A stretch of 25,443 bases of DNA. Origin: Chara braunii (Eukaryota; Streptophyta; Charophyceae; Charales; Characeae). The stretch covers positions 4,342,946-4,368,388 of the forward strand of contig BFEA01000024.1 in assembly GCA_003427395.1 (NCBI GenBank). Reading direction: 5' to 3'. Made by a program: the position numbers and the translations under genes. Below the pieces are notes generated by a model. That model saw only the letters and a list, made by a program, of their open reading frames with translations. It was not told the origin of the DNA and did no database searches. Below, in pieces: positions 8,235-17,539 of this stretch; positions within the stretch are counted from its first letter, which is position 1, and each line of letters opens with the position of its first letter.

Positions 8235-9960
8235 GATCCTCCCAAAGGTCTACCTTTTTTCTTTGGGCACTGTCTTAGAAGTAGACTTACACATACTTAA
8301 CTAGCAAGGGTCTGGGTGAGACCATGATATAGAGACTATTCCCTATAGGACTTACAGGGTTAGTCTTGGGCGTTAATCTGTTTTGTGTTACAGGCCAGCT
8401 TGATCGATCTGATTCAGGACTTGGACTAAATTCAGCATGATCCCTTGAGGATCATCCTCTGTTATCACTCATAACAAGTCGGTTTCCGATTCGTAGATAT
8501 ACGACTCAATTCCAACTCACCCTCAATACTCAACCTAAAAAGCTTTAGCCCTGGTGATTTCTATTGTTTTGTTAAGGTTTCACCCGAACTTTTATTGAAT
8601 GGCCATTTAACAAAGGTGTTGAGTATTTAATTATGGCTGGTTGGACAGGAGGCTGGGGTTTGCATGGCTAAAGCAAAGGGTACGAGTATAGAGAATGGTT
8701 GGGGTTGACTCCGTGTAGTGTGTGGACCTTTTTGACGTGATTGCAGGTATGTTCTGTTGTTCGGATTTTGGGTTGGACTGCCTACATATATGGCTGTGAG
8801 GAGTCCCACTCTGATTGTGAGAAGTGATCGTCACATACCTATTTCCCCTATATACATATGTATATATATGTGTGCACCTATGTTGGAAGTTCGCATGGCC
8901 CAAGGGGCCCGCGTATTAGGGGCTAAATAGGGGTTAAGATCGAGAAAAGGCAGAAAAAACCCCTACACTAGTCTGTATGCTTTTTAATGATTTCTTAGTC
9001 GGACGTTGGTCCTGGGCCGGGATTCAAGGTCCTTGTCCAGGACATCCCAAGCCCTAGGCTCTGCAAAGAAGGAGCCTTCCCTCACGCAGAGCCTACCTGC
9101 CATGCCCGTCGAAACACCCAACCCTGAGGGCAGAAGTGTCGCGAGGGCTGAACGACATGTCCTTCAGTCGTTCAATATCGTGAAGGGTAACCCCTCACGA
9201 TACATTCCTTCAGCCATTCAATATCGCGAGGCCGGAACTGCGATTACAGCGTATGACTAGCATCGCTAGTTGGTGTAGGACAGGCTTATAACTGCGCAAC
9301 TCATATCAAAGCCTTGCGCGCGACGTTTCGCCGCCCTAGTGTCTACACTTATGGGATCGAGGGATTCATACATATGCACGAGTGTTCAGCAGTGGTGTAG
9401 GCCGTGGTGCCAACCAAAAGAAAAACGAGGGTACCCAAGTTGTGATTTCGGGGTGGGGAGGCCTTCGACCTATATTTGCTTTTTAAGATTTATTATGGTT
9501 GGACGTTGTAGTCCGTGGCAGCCGTCAAAGTCAAACCCCTTAACTTCTTTCCAGGCCCTAGATGTTGGAGTTAGTCTCCAGGGCGATAAGAGACAACTGC
9601 CACCACATGTATGAACCTGTGAACCACCCACTCTCCGCAGGGTGCAAAAGAGGGTGTGGTCTTCAACCGCACTTGGCGGTTGTCCAGCGTCGAGAGATTA
9701 ACCCTCAAGGCGCGTGTCAGCCAACACTTGAGTGTCGAATGCGACCCTCGAGATTAACGAGGACCGCATGAGTATGGGTGCTGCATGGTACGCCATCACT
9801 GCGACTGCTTGCGTATGCTTGCATTACGAGTCGATATGAGTAGGCTCTGCGTCCGCACGTTTTTATACCAAGTCTCGCGCACGACGCCTATCCGATTTCC
9901 ACGTCGGACAGTTATGGAACGACTACTGAAGGGACTAGGAGTGTTGTCGCATTGTTCGAT
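8235..9960. other. Gene-free stretch
   Basis: AT-rich to 9000, then mixed composition. There is no protein, tRNA or rRNA I can support. The ORFs are under 95 codons and unrecognisable. It contains the 24-bp direct repeat at 9161-9230 listed separately. TGATCC/GGATCA (8439-8455) is a minor hairpin. Confidence 0.6.
9161..9230. repeat. 24-bp direct repeat, 46 bp apart, overlapping a hairpin
   Basis: CCTTCAGYCRTTCAATATCG is found at 9161-9180 and 9207-9226, extended by YGA(A/G)G-like bases. The first copy contributes to a hairpin: TATCGTGA (9176-9183) pairs exactly with TCACGATA (9195-9202), with GGGT/ACCC pairing inside. Small local duplication of unknown role. Confidence 0.8.
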
Positions 9961-10024
9961 GTGTGTGTGTGCGTGTGTGTGTGTTTTATTTTTGTGTTTG
10001 TAGTGTGGTGTGTGTGTGGTGGTG
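9959..10024. repeat. TG-rich microsatellite
   Basis: Imperfect TG/GTGTGC tract with a T-rich interruption (TTTTATTTTTG). The overlapping short ORFs in several frames (Val/Cys-rich or Thr/His-rich) are translations of this low-complexity tract and are not genes. Confidence 0.9.
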
Positions 10025-10026
10025 GG

Positions 10027-10463
10027 ATATGTCCTAGTCGACCGGCGATGAGCCGCACTTGGGACCTCAGCCCCCCAAGATGTCGGTTCGCGCACGGGTC
10101 CGATAGAGGCGTAATACCGCGCGTACACCCTATGCTACAGTGAACGAGAAACGCTCTCGGCTGGTCCACCTCTGCGATTGCAATTGATCAGCTTTTGTAT
10201 TGTGGACTGGTAGCTCGGCGGGGATACGCCCACCGAAGGGAGGTGACAACTCCCATAAGGTGGAGGTAAGTCGTGCCTCGCGTAGGCCCTGTCATGTCGT
10301 AGGGGCTCGCGAGAGGTATGGCTGGCGCACCCGGCCGGAGCAGCTTGCAGAAGCTCCATGTGCATTCGCGACGAGGACTCAAACCATTTCCTGCATGACG
10401 CGGCCGGGAGGGTCCTGCGCTGCCTTGTGCGGTGCCGGACCGATACGCTCGACAGCGTGGTAC
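10027..10463 (+). repeat. Left copy of an inverted ~440-bp repeat pair
   Basis: Aligns by eye, with substitutions and small indels, to the reverse complement of 13451-13901. Shared blocks in order: CCTAGTCGACCG (10033), TATGCTACAG (10131), ACCTCTGC..ATTGCA (10168), GGTAGCTCGGCGGG (10209), CTGGCGCAC, CTGCRTGACGC (10391), and GCTCGACARCG (10447). The inner end abuts gypsy element A exactly where that element's coding homology stops (about 10466). It could be an old solo LTR, SINE or terminal inverted repeat. I do not recognise the family, and identity was not computed. Confidence 0.8.
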
Positions 10464-10465
10464 AT

Positions 10466-12056
10466 CGAATCGAGGAGCTTCAATTTGAAGCTCACTGGAT
10501 AGTCATGATTGGGTCCGGCGGGTGCAAGAATGGTGCATGGTCCAATATGTCGACGTCAGCTTCGGGCTGGAAGTGACGTGCGTCAACAAGAACCTCGTCG
10601 CCAACTTTGAAGGGATGGTCGATGCGAGAGCGGTTAGCATGAGTGGCCATGCGAGCCTGGGAGTCAGCAATGCTCTCACGAGCCTTGCTAAGAAGCGCAT
10701 CCATCTCCTTTACCCAGTCATCGAGGGCAGGGCATTTGGTGTCGGGATGGATCTGAGATGGACGGAGAAGGTCAGATGGGACACGAGGATGGTATCCCAA
10801 GTCACAGTAGTAGGGAGACATGCCAGTGGCAGGTGAAATAGCATGGTTATAAGCAATCTTTACGTGAGCAAGGTGGAGATCCCAATCAAAGTCATTCTCA
10901 ACAAACTTCTTGAGGATACTCCCAAGAGTTTTATTGGTGACCGACTGGGGGTGATAGGAGGAGGAGAGGCGGAGCTCGGAGCCATAGATCTCATGGAGTC
11001 CACGCCAGAAATGAGAAGTAAAGCGGGGATCGCGATCAGAGATGATGCTAGTGGGAAGACCATGATGAATGGCAATACGGTTGAAGTATAGGGAGGCGAT
11101 GTCTTTGGGTGAACTAGCATACTTGCAAGGGAGGAAGTGAGCATGCTTAGTCAACCAGCAGACAACGACGAAGATGGCGTCGTGGCCTCGTGGGGTAGGG
11201 GGACGAAGAGGACCGATGAAGTCCATGGAGACAGAAGTCCAACGCTGAGTGGGAATGGGTAGGGGCTGAAGAAGACCGTAGGGGGGGTGGTTGGGGATGT
11301 TGGCCTCCTGGCAGATCCTGCAAGTGCGGACGTACTCCTTAGTGAAGGGACNACGGTGCTCCCAGTAGTAATGGCGGTAGAGGNGGTCAAGTGTCTTGAA
11401 AACACCGAGATGACCGGAGGCGCGCTGGTCGTGACACTCAACGTCAGCCCGAACGCGGAGCTGGCCAGTAGAGGGCACACATAAGCGAGGAGTACAGGTA
11501 CCTTGGCGACCAAGCCAGTATAGGAGTCCAGAGGGATCGAGCTGGAAGTTAGGGACGGACTTGCCAGCCTGTAGGTCAGCGTAGATGGACTGGAACTCAG
11601 GGCACTGGGTGTATGCGCGGCGGTACTCATCCAGAAAGGCAGGGTGGATGGTGGGAGCTGAAATAGCAAATAGCTGACGATCCTCGCACTGGAGGTCGGG
11701 GCAGCGGGATAAGGCATCTGCTACGCGATTGCTTTCATCGGAAATCTTCTTGATGGTGAAATCGAACTCGGAGAGGTCACGCCACCAACGAGCCTGACGA
11801 GAAATGAGCTTAGGCTTCGTCTGGAAGGCGGCGAGGACAGAGTTGTCCGTCAAAACGGTGAAAGTGTGACCGTGCAAGTGATGACGCCACTTCTTGACAA
11901 CGTAGACCAGCGCAAGGACGTCGCGCTCGTCGGCAGTATAGTTACACTCAGCGGAAAGTAGCTGTCGAGATAGATAAGCAACCGGACACTCTCCATCGCG
12001 AGACTCGACTGTACTGTCACTCTCCTTAAGCTCTGCCGTGAAGGTGCTCTTCGCTC
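10466..12056 (-). pseudogene. Ty3/gypsy element A: RNase H plus integrase remnant
   Basis: Reading on the minus strand from a TGA near 12057: RNase H (CPVAYLSRQLLSAECNYTADE, then LTDNS and SRVADALSR). Next is the integrase zinc finger (H and H in CHDQRASGHLG, C..C in CRICQ) and the integrase core with the first Asp in SMDFIGPL and the second in SDRDPRF. The third catalytic residue, Glu 36 positions after the second Asp, is Thr here (about 10927-10929), so the enzyme would be dead. After GDEVLVDARHF the frame shifts near 10545. The GPY/F module continues in another frame (IGPCTILAPAGPN to FKLKLLDSM) and stops at the inverted repeat. Two unresolved bases (11352, 11384) lie in the zinc-finger region. 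RT, protease and Gag are missing upstream and the chromodomain downstream. The element would copy itself through an RNA intermediate if intact. Confidence 0.93.
10475..10493. other. 19-nt palindrome at the element A / repeat junction
   Basis: GAGCTTCAA (10475-10483) and TTGAAGCTC (10485-10493) are exact reverse complements around one T. It sits within 30 bp of the point where gypsy element A ends and the inverted repeat begins. Confidence 0.85.
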
Positions 12057-12059
12057 ACT

Positions 12060-13450
12060 GGCATTCTAAGCCCATGTGAGTGAAAGACATCTCTTCGATC
12101 TTCGTGCAGACGGGGTGCGAGACAACAGTGGGCTCGAGACACATGCACCAAGTGAGATGGCATCAAAGGGAATCGAGAGCTAAACAAGTCGTCTCTCTCT
12201 GGCGTCTATCTCGACCAACTTCCCTCCCTTTTCTTATTCGTAGCAGCACGCGTTGTCTGTGGCCGCCTCTCGCAACTCGTAAAAATCGTGATCACGAGTT
12301 GGGGTCTTCAGGAGGTCAGTGAAGTTCCCTTGCCACAGGAGTGAGCACTTCTCACCGTTGGTACACTGCATGTCCTCTCTCGGAACGAGAAAACGGAGCC
12401 ATTAAAAAAAGTCGCGAGCTCCCACCTAGCAAGTATCCGCGTCTCTCCCTCTCTCTCCAGTCGCACACGTCACTTCTTTGTAACTGCCCAACACCCTCCG
12501 TCTTGTCCGTGACTGCTTAGCGCCCCTCGTCACGTCGTCGTCACGAGTTGGCCTCTGGGCCGCTTTCCACAGGCTTAGGCGGGGGGTGGTCCCTCCGCCA
12601 CTGTCCAGCCCATGCCAGGACAGAGTCTTCGCAGCACTGACCTCGCTCTCACCCCATGAGCCTCACTCCAAGTGCGCCTGCTCTCTTTTTGCAGTATCGG
12701 TGGAGGTCTTAGCCTCGTGGTACGCGATCGTCATTTGCACCTCTACCGGACGCCGCCGTGCCTGCACCTTCGCTTTGCACGGTTCTTGGCTTCCGTGACC
12801 ACTGCCTACAACTCCGGGTCCCCTCTCGTCTCTTCCTCTCTCGCTCCCTCCACATTAATCTTTAGCTTTGCCTCATCTCCCCCGTCATAGTTGAGCATCG
12901 TGGTAATCCAAGCCCCTCCCCGGTCATTGGAGACCAACGCGTTATGAGATTCCAACAGTTCGGCCTATAGTCGTGCAAGGCCATAGCTGCACACTCCCGA
13001 AATAGTTTGAGCTTCGTACCTGGTGCGCGCGCACACAAACGACCTACCACCTGCTCACTTCATCGTTTTCCCCTTCAATTTCAAACCATCAAAACCAGCA
13101 AGGCGGGGCTGCTTATGCACACCCACTGGGCAGTAGCCAATGACACATCTCTCGTTCTTTAATAGGCTTTACCTACGAGCCCCCAATCCCCGTGTTCTAA
13201 ATGAGGGACACTAGTGACTCTCTGAATTTTATTCATCCTTTATTGAAATTCCGAAGAGTAACAAAATTAAGAGAGGGAAAACTGAGACCCCAACGGTTAC
13301 TCGAAGAAGTGCCACCCTTCAGTCCTAGCTCACTTCTCAAATCAGTTTGAAAAGACTGAGGTCGTGAGGTCGGTGTGTGGCAGTCCCATAACGGGATCCC
13401 AATAGCCCCCCCCCTCCCTTCAAATCCCACTCAAGGGGCTTTCTCTGAAG
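12060..13450. other. Gene-free stretch between element A and the right inverted repeat
   Basis: No gene I can support. Coding homology to gypsy stops at about 12056, so the RT region of element A is missing. Pyrimidine-rich patches occur at 12435-12460 and 12825-12890. CAACTCGT (12273-12280) pairs with ACGAGTTG (12294-12301), with a CGTGATCACG palindrome inside the right half. Short ORFs here show no domain. Confidence 0.6.
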
Positions 13451-13901
13451 GGTACCCGTTGTCGAGCGCATCGGCCCCCGCCTTTTTCGCAAAGGCGAGA
13501 GCCCTCCCGACTGCGTCACGCAGGAGAAACTTAGGCTTTCAACCTTTCAGAGACAACTCGGGGACGACGTGGTAACCCGCATTGACCCTTCGCCGCTCCG
13601 GCTGAGTGCGCCAGCTATACATCCCGCGGTCCCCTATGACAGGATAGGTTCTCGCGGGGCACAACTTACCTTCCCTAAGGGTTTGTCACCACCCTTAAGG
13701 GCGTATTCCCGCCGAGCTACCGACCCACATGCGAAAGCTTTTACAATGCAATTGCAGAGGTAGGCCGACCGAGGGCGTTTGCTCGTTCGCTGTAGCATAG
13801 GTGCGCATGCTTAAACGCCAAAGTGGACCTGAATGTCGTCCGTCCCTGGGGCGCTGATCTCCCAGGAATCGGACCGACATCGGTCGACTAGGACGTGATA
13901 T
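13451..13901 (-). repeat. Right copy of the inverted ~440-bp repeat pair
   Basis: Reverse-complement partner of 10027-10463. Outer end CGGTCGACTAGG at 13881-13892, inner end near GGTACCCGTTGTCGAGC at 13451. It contains an extra perfect hairpin, CGCCTTT (13479-13485) with AAAGGCG (13491-13497), loop TTCGC. It is about 15 bp longer than the left copy because of small indels. Confidence 0.8.
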
Positions 13902-15313
13902 TCCAAGCGTAAGAAAATCTCAATCAATCCTAGTCCCTTCTTTCAAAGACGATCAAGAATTAATCAAACAAAATGCTTTCAAAAGAAGGCTCGAGTCAAC
14001 GTAAGTTGACTTATCTTCTAAAATCAACCTATATATAATACAATCATGCATACAACAAAGGTTGACTTGACTTCAAACAATACTTGTCAACAAAAGGATA
14101 AGAGCATGACTAACGACGCTCAAATGACGCCTGGTCAAAATATCGGCACTCTACCTACCAGAAGGTTGGGCTGTCACGACTTTTTTGACTTGATGAGATG
14201 TGTTGCCAAGTTCCTTCATTCTGCCCCATACTAACTACTAGAAAAGAAACGCAGACAAATCCCAGCTCTCGAATAAAGCTAGGATGCCATTCCTTTAATG
14301 GTGACTTCACTATCTTTCTAGCTTTGGTGTGAATGTCATCTGCAAGTAATTCGGCTACCACTTATACAAGTCAGCGACCGACTTGAACAATCGAACACTC
14401 GGTGGCCCATTAAGGTCAAGGATCCGCTTTCAAATTTTGTTGGTCGCTTTGTCCTCCTGGCCCTCGTTGGCCCTACTGAAAAGGGTTGTTCTCAACTCTA
14501 GCTATCCAAGCCTTGATTGCCATATCAATCATAATGGTCCTCGCTTCTTATGGCGACGCCAACCACGACAAGAGTGCCTAGTTGCGCTCTACGCCAACCA
14601 CGACAAGAGTGCCTAGTTGCGCTCTATTCCAACTAGTAACCATGAACCGAGCTTCTTGTGGCTCAGTTCTCCATGCGCGAGTGACCCCTAAAATGGCCAC
14701 TAGAGGGGTATGCTATGACAGTTCCCCTTAACGTGAAGCTTTAAGAACTTACGGCTCTTCCGTAAGTAGGCGCATGTCCTTTTCCTAGGAGGTGGTCTGG
14801 GATACCCCTCGTCCTCGCCCGAGCGAACCTCGGATCTCAGAAGTCGGGCTGGCTCCACCACAACAGCATGATATCCCCCCGCATGAGCGGTCCACTCTAA
14901 GTCGATAGCAGGGTCGGCCCCTAAGGCAACGAACCCTCGTCTCATATGCCTCCTAGGAAAGGGAAAAACGTGTATCACGGCGGGCAAATCAATCCTCTGT
15001 CGCCTAACGTCAAGGGTAACTTAGACGAAAAAGGGGATCATAGAGAAGAAGATTACTCAGATAGATGGGCATAGACAATGAGGGTCATTCGGAAAAGAAT
15101 GGGTAACCTCGGGAAAAATCTATGTCCAATTGATTTCTTGTTCCTTGTATGATCAAATTCCTTTCCATCGTCTACTGGTTACCTTCAAAGAAGACAACCA
15201 TCCTTCAATTCATTTCCATTGACATGGTCAGGTTCCTCTTTTTCAGGCATCCTTCTACCTACCTGCACATCAGGCCAAACAACAATTTCAAAAGAAGACA
15301 ATGCAATCCCAAA
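13902..15313. other. Gene-free stretch
   Basis: No supportable gene. ACTTACGG (14747-14754) pairs with CCGTAAGT (14760-14767) around CTCTT. TTTTCCTAGGAGG (14779) has an inverted partner CCTCCTAGGAAA (14948), about 155 bp away. It holds the 35-bp duplication listed separately. Confidence 0.6.
14556..14625. repeat. Perfect 35-bp tandem duplication
   Basis: Units at 14556-14590 and 14591-14625 are identical over all 35 bases, beginning ACGCCAACCACGACAAGAGT. Zero divergence beside otherwise decayed DNA suggests a recent duplication, or an assembly slip. Confidence 0.95.
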
Positions 15314-15421
15314 CTTATGTGTGTATGCGCGCGAATGTGTGGGATCGCATACACACATTTCCTCTACCTTATGTGTGTATGCGCGCGAATGTTTGGGATC
15401 ACATACACACATTTCCTCTAC
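15314..15421. repeat. 54-bp tandem duplication, each unit a palindrome
   Basis: Units 15314-15367 and 15368-15421 differ at about two positions. In unit 1 ATGTGTGTATGCG (15317-15329) and CGCATACACACAT (15346-15358) pair perfectly over 13 bp around a 16-nt loop. In unit 2 a G to A change shortens the arm to 11 bp (15371-15381 with 15402-15412). Confidence 0.93.
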
Positions 15422-15829
15422 CTTTTCAGTGAACATTCAAAGAACAGGGTCAAGCAAGTGTGGGTTCACACAGGTGTGGAGGGGTCTGAGTCAAACTGAC
15501 TGACTGACTGACCTCAAGTGAAGTTGAAGAGACGGCCCACTCAAGAAAACCGTGTAAAATCACACTCCAGAGAAGACAATCGTCACAAGAAGTAGCCCGC
15601 AAAGCGATCCGCACCACTCCCTAGAGCGCTCGCTTGCTGCAACACATTCTCAACACACGGCCACCTCCCAGTAATCCCTTCGCGCTGCCGTCACTCACTC
15701 CCAATTTCACTGCGCCACTACGGCGTTGCACTCACGCCACTTTCAAGCGCACCACCACTTCGCGGTACCTTCCCTGTGTCAATACCCAATCACTGCTTTA
15801 CATAGTCAGTGCAAGAATATTGCCGCCTC

Positions 15830-16372
15830 CGCTGTGAAAAACTGGCAGCGCTTCCGCACCACTAACACTAAACCCAGTGTCGTTGCTACAAAAATTCGGC
15901 AGCACTTCCGCACCACCGCTGTCAAACCCGGCGCTGTTGCCGCAAAATTTCGCCAGCGCTTCCACGTCATTACCTAGAACACACTGCCGCAGCCGCAAAA
16001 AAAACAGCAGCACTTCCGCGTCACCGTCAAAAAGCGCCGCCGTTGCCGTGCCAAAGAGGCAGAGTCTCCCCTGCACCGCTTGCCGAAGACTTGCCGCCGC
16101 TGTGCAAAACGGGCAGAGTTTCCCCTGCACCACTTGCCGAAAAATCTGCCGCCGTCGTGCAAAACGAGCAGAGTTTCCCCTGCACCGCTTGCCGAAAACC
16201 TGCCGCCGTTGTGCAAAACGGGCAGAGTTTCCCCTGCACCGCTTGCCAAAAACCTACCGTCGTCGTGCAAGACGGGCAGAGTTTCCCCTGCACCGCTTGC
16301 CAAAAACCTGCCGCCGTCGTGCAAAACAGGCAAAGTTTCCTTTGCACCGCTTGCCAAAAAACCTGCCACGAA
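15830..16372. repeat. 54-bp minisatellite, six clear copies plus degenerate leaders
   Basis: The anchor GCAGAG (GCAAAG in the last copy) recurs at 16059, 16113, 16168, 16222, 16276 and 16330. Spacing is 54, 55, 54, 54, 54. The core is GTTTCCCCTGCACCGCTTGCC. Upstream (15830-16030), looser copies share a CAGC(A/G)CTTCCGC block. Frames on both strands stay open because the unit lacks stops. The longest is 232 codons at 15877-16575, reading an 18-residue repeat with FPLHRLP. The single 55-bp unit shifts the frame mid-array, which argues against translation. It is scored as a repeat, not a gene. Confidence 0.92.
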
Positions 16373-16694
16373 CAGCAGCACCTCCTGCTGGCACCCGCAG
16401 CACGGTGGCTATGGCAGCCTCTCCTCTCCTCACCTTGCTGAGATGGCGGCTATGGCTGTGTTTCACAGCTATGGCCACCTCCAGCAATCCTCCTCCCTCA
16501 CTTGCGGACCTCCACTCAGCTCCCTCTCACTCTACCAGCAGCTCCTCCTCCAACAGCCAGCATTCACCCAAGTGAAATGCCAGCAGCACCAGCCACAAAT
16601 GAATGCTGGCTGGCTGGCTGCTGGCTGTTTTATAGCTGGCAAGAGGCTGAGGGCAGTTGCTTTGCCCCCCCGCCAAAACTCGGAGTGAGGCCTG

Positions 16695-16745
16695 GCCCTT
16701 GATCAAGGGCTGAGAAACTTGATGTTCCCCTAGGGGAACCAAGTT
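16695..16745. other. Two adjacent perfect 16-bp palindromes
   Basis: GCCCTTGATCAAGGGC (16695-16710) is followed by GTTCCCCTAGGGGAAC (16724-16739). The second is extended by AACTTG (16716-16721) pairing with CAAGTT (16740-16745), giving 13 bp in two blocks. Both are centred on restriction-site-like cores (TGATCA, CCTAGG). Seen directly. The role is unknown. Confidence 0.92.
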
Positions 16746-16760
16746 CTAGGCCTTGGTAAT

Positions 16761-16888
16761 GCATCTGGCCGCTACCCCCAGCCAGATGCAGCCCTAAATG
16801 GTTGTATAGAGCCAAGTAGAGCAGATTGTTGAAATCCATAAGTCTGCTGTCACCTCAGAGTCCAGATGCTTCTACCCCTGCATCTGGC
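16761..16888. other. Repeated GCATCTGG / CCAGATGC inverted arms
   Basis: GCATCTGGC (16761-16769) pairs with GCCAGATGC (16781-16789). CCAGATGC (16862-16869) pairs with GCATCTGG (16880-16887). The four arms can also pair across the two hairpins, so alternative folds are possible. Confidence 0.85.
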
Positions 16889-16893
16889 CCTCC

Positions 16894-16964
16894 GTCGCGA
16901 TTAAATTCGCGACATTTTTTTTTTTTACTTTATCCTTTTTTTTTTTTCCGTTGGCATATGCCAA
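16894..16964. other. GC hairpin, T tracts and a 14-bp palindrome
   Basis: GTCGCGA (16894-16900) pairs with TCGCGAC (16907-16913) around TTAAAT. It is followed at once by ATT and T runs (about 16915-16926 and 16936-16948). The palindrome TTGGCATATGCCAA follows at 16951-16964. Confidence 0.85.
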
Positions 16965-17019
16965 CTGTCAAGTCATCACGTGGCAGAAGGCCAAGATCCA
17001 AACCCGAATCCTGGGGTGT

Positions 17020-17173
17020 GGTCCCACTAGCAAAGAGGATCGGATCGAATGCCCGAATCTGGACGAGTTTACGAAGATGTGCAGAAAATCGAGAGTGAAC
17101 TGCTTTTCTTCATCTTTGCTTAAAACACATCCAGATTCAGGAGCTTGATCCTATCCTTTTCGCTAGTGGGACC
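17020..17173. other. 154-nt long foldback (hairpin RNA or MITE candidate)
   Basis: The arms fold with a constant register (paired positions sum to 34193) for about the first 50 bp. GGTCCCACTAGC (17020-17031) pairs exactly with GCTAGTGGGACC (17162-17173). Next GATC (17043-17046) pairs with 17147-17150, and GAATCTGGA (17055-17063) with TCCAGATTC (17130-17138). Further in, AAGATG (17074-17079) pairs with 17111-17116, and AGAAAA (17083-17088) with 17104-17109, leaving a loop of about 15 nt. Size and mismatch pattern fit a plant-type miRNA/hpRNA precursor or a small foldback transposon with inverted ends. No target-site duplication is obvious. I cannot name a family. Confidence 0.8.
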
Positions 17174-17299
17174 TCAGCCCTGAGGGACCCTCGTTCTTTG
17201 TTTTTTTTTTCAAAAAATAAAATAAAGAAAATATTAAAAAATTTGGATCACTTTTCGATTTACACGTGTCATCCTTGCGTAGGGACCATGCAGGTTTCC

Positions 17300-17475
17300 G
17301 AGCGGATGATCGCGCGGTCGGAATCAACCGCGCCTGACCGCCTGGGCTGCTCCAAAAGGAGCCAGCCCAAAGTCATGTATAGATTCGACCCCCGCACCTG
17401 CGGGGCGAGAGTCTGGCATACTCACCTATTGGGCTGGCTCCTACTACGACTGTAGTAGGGGCAGCCCTACAATAT
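17300..17475 (+). repeat. Multi-hairpin unit A
   Basis: Hairpin I: GCGCGGT (17312-17318) / ACCGCGC (17327-17333). Hairpin II: GGGCTGCTCC (17344-17353), AAAA loop, GGAGCCAGCCC (17358-17368). Hairpin III: CCCCGC / GCGGGG (17390-17405), loop ACCT. Hairpin IV: GGGCTGGCTCC (17431-17441), then CCTACTAC (17440-17447) / GTAGTAGG (17452-17459) around GACT, closing with CAGCCC (17462-17467). The second arm of II and the first arm of IV are also exact reverse complements over 11 bp. II+IV can therefore refold as one long nested stem. Unit B is a diverged tandem copy whose changes keep these pairings. RNA or cruciform function is unknown. Confidence 0.88.
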
Positions 17476-17539
17476 GTTTGTCTTCCTTGAAAGCGCTGGG
17501 GCCATACTGACCCCCTCGCGACAGATCTCAGCCGCGCGA

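Noticed and set aside
8261-8290. Eleventh hairpin copy on the minus strand (CTTCTAAGACA)
   Set aside because: Only about 10 bases match the apex, and the flanks do not form the stem.
9796-10169. Overlapping ORFs rich in His/Thr or Val/Cys
   Set aside because: Produced by the TG microsatellite in several frames.
10209-10222. Pol III A-box (TAGCTCGGCGGG) in the 440-bp inverted repeat
   Set aside because: One mismatch to the consensus and no B-box 30-60 nt downstream in either copy.
1095-12056. Chromodomain fragment and element A as two halves of one split gypsy element
   Set aside because: Strand and order would fit, but both pieces carry their own GPY/F-type module, so they overlap in content and come from different copies.
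15877-16575. 232-aa repeat protein gene
   Set aside because: Frames on both strands stay open through the 54-bp minisatellite, and a 55-bp unit shifts the frame. No flanking domain.
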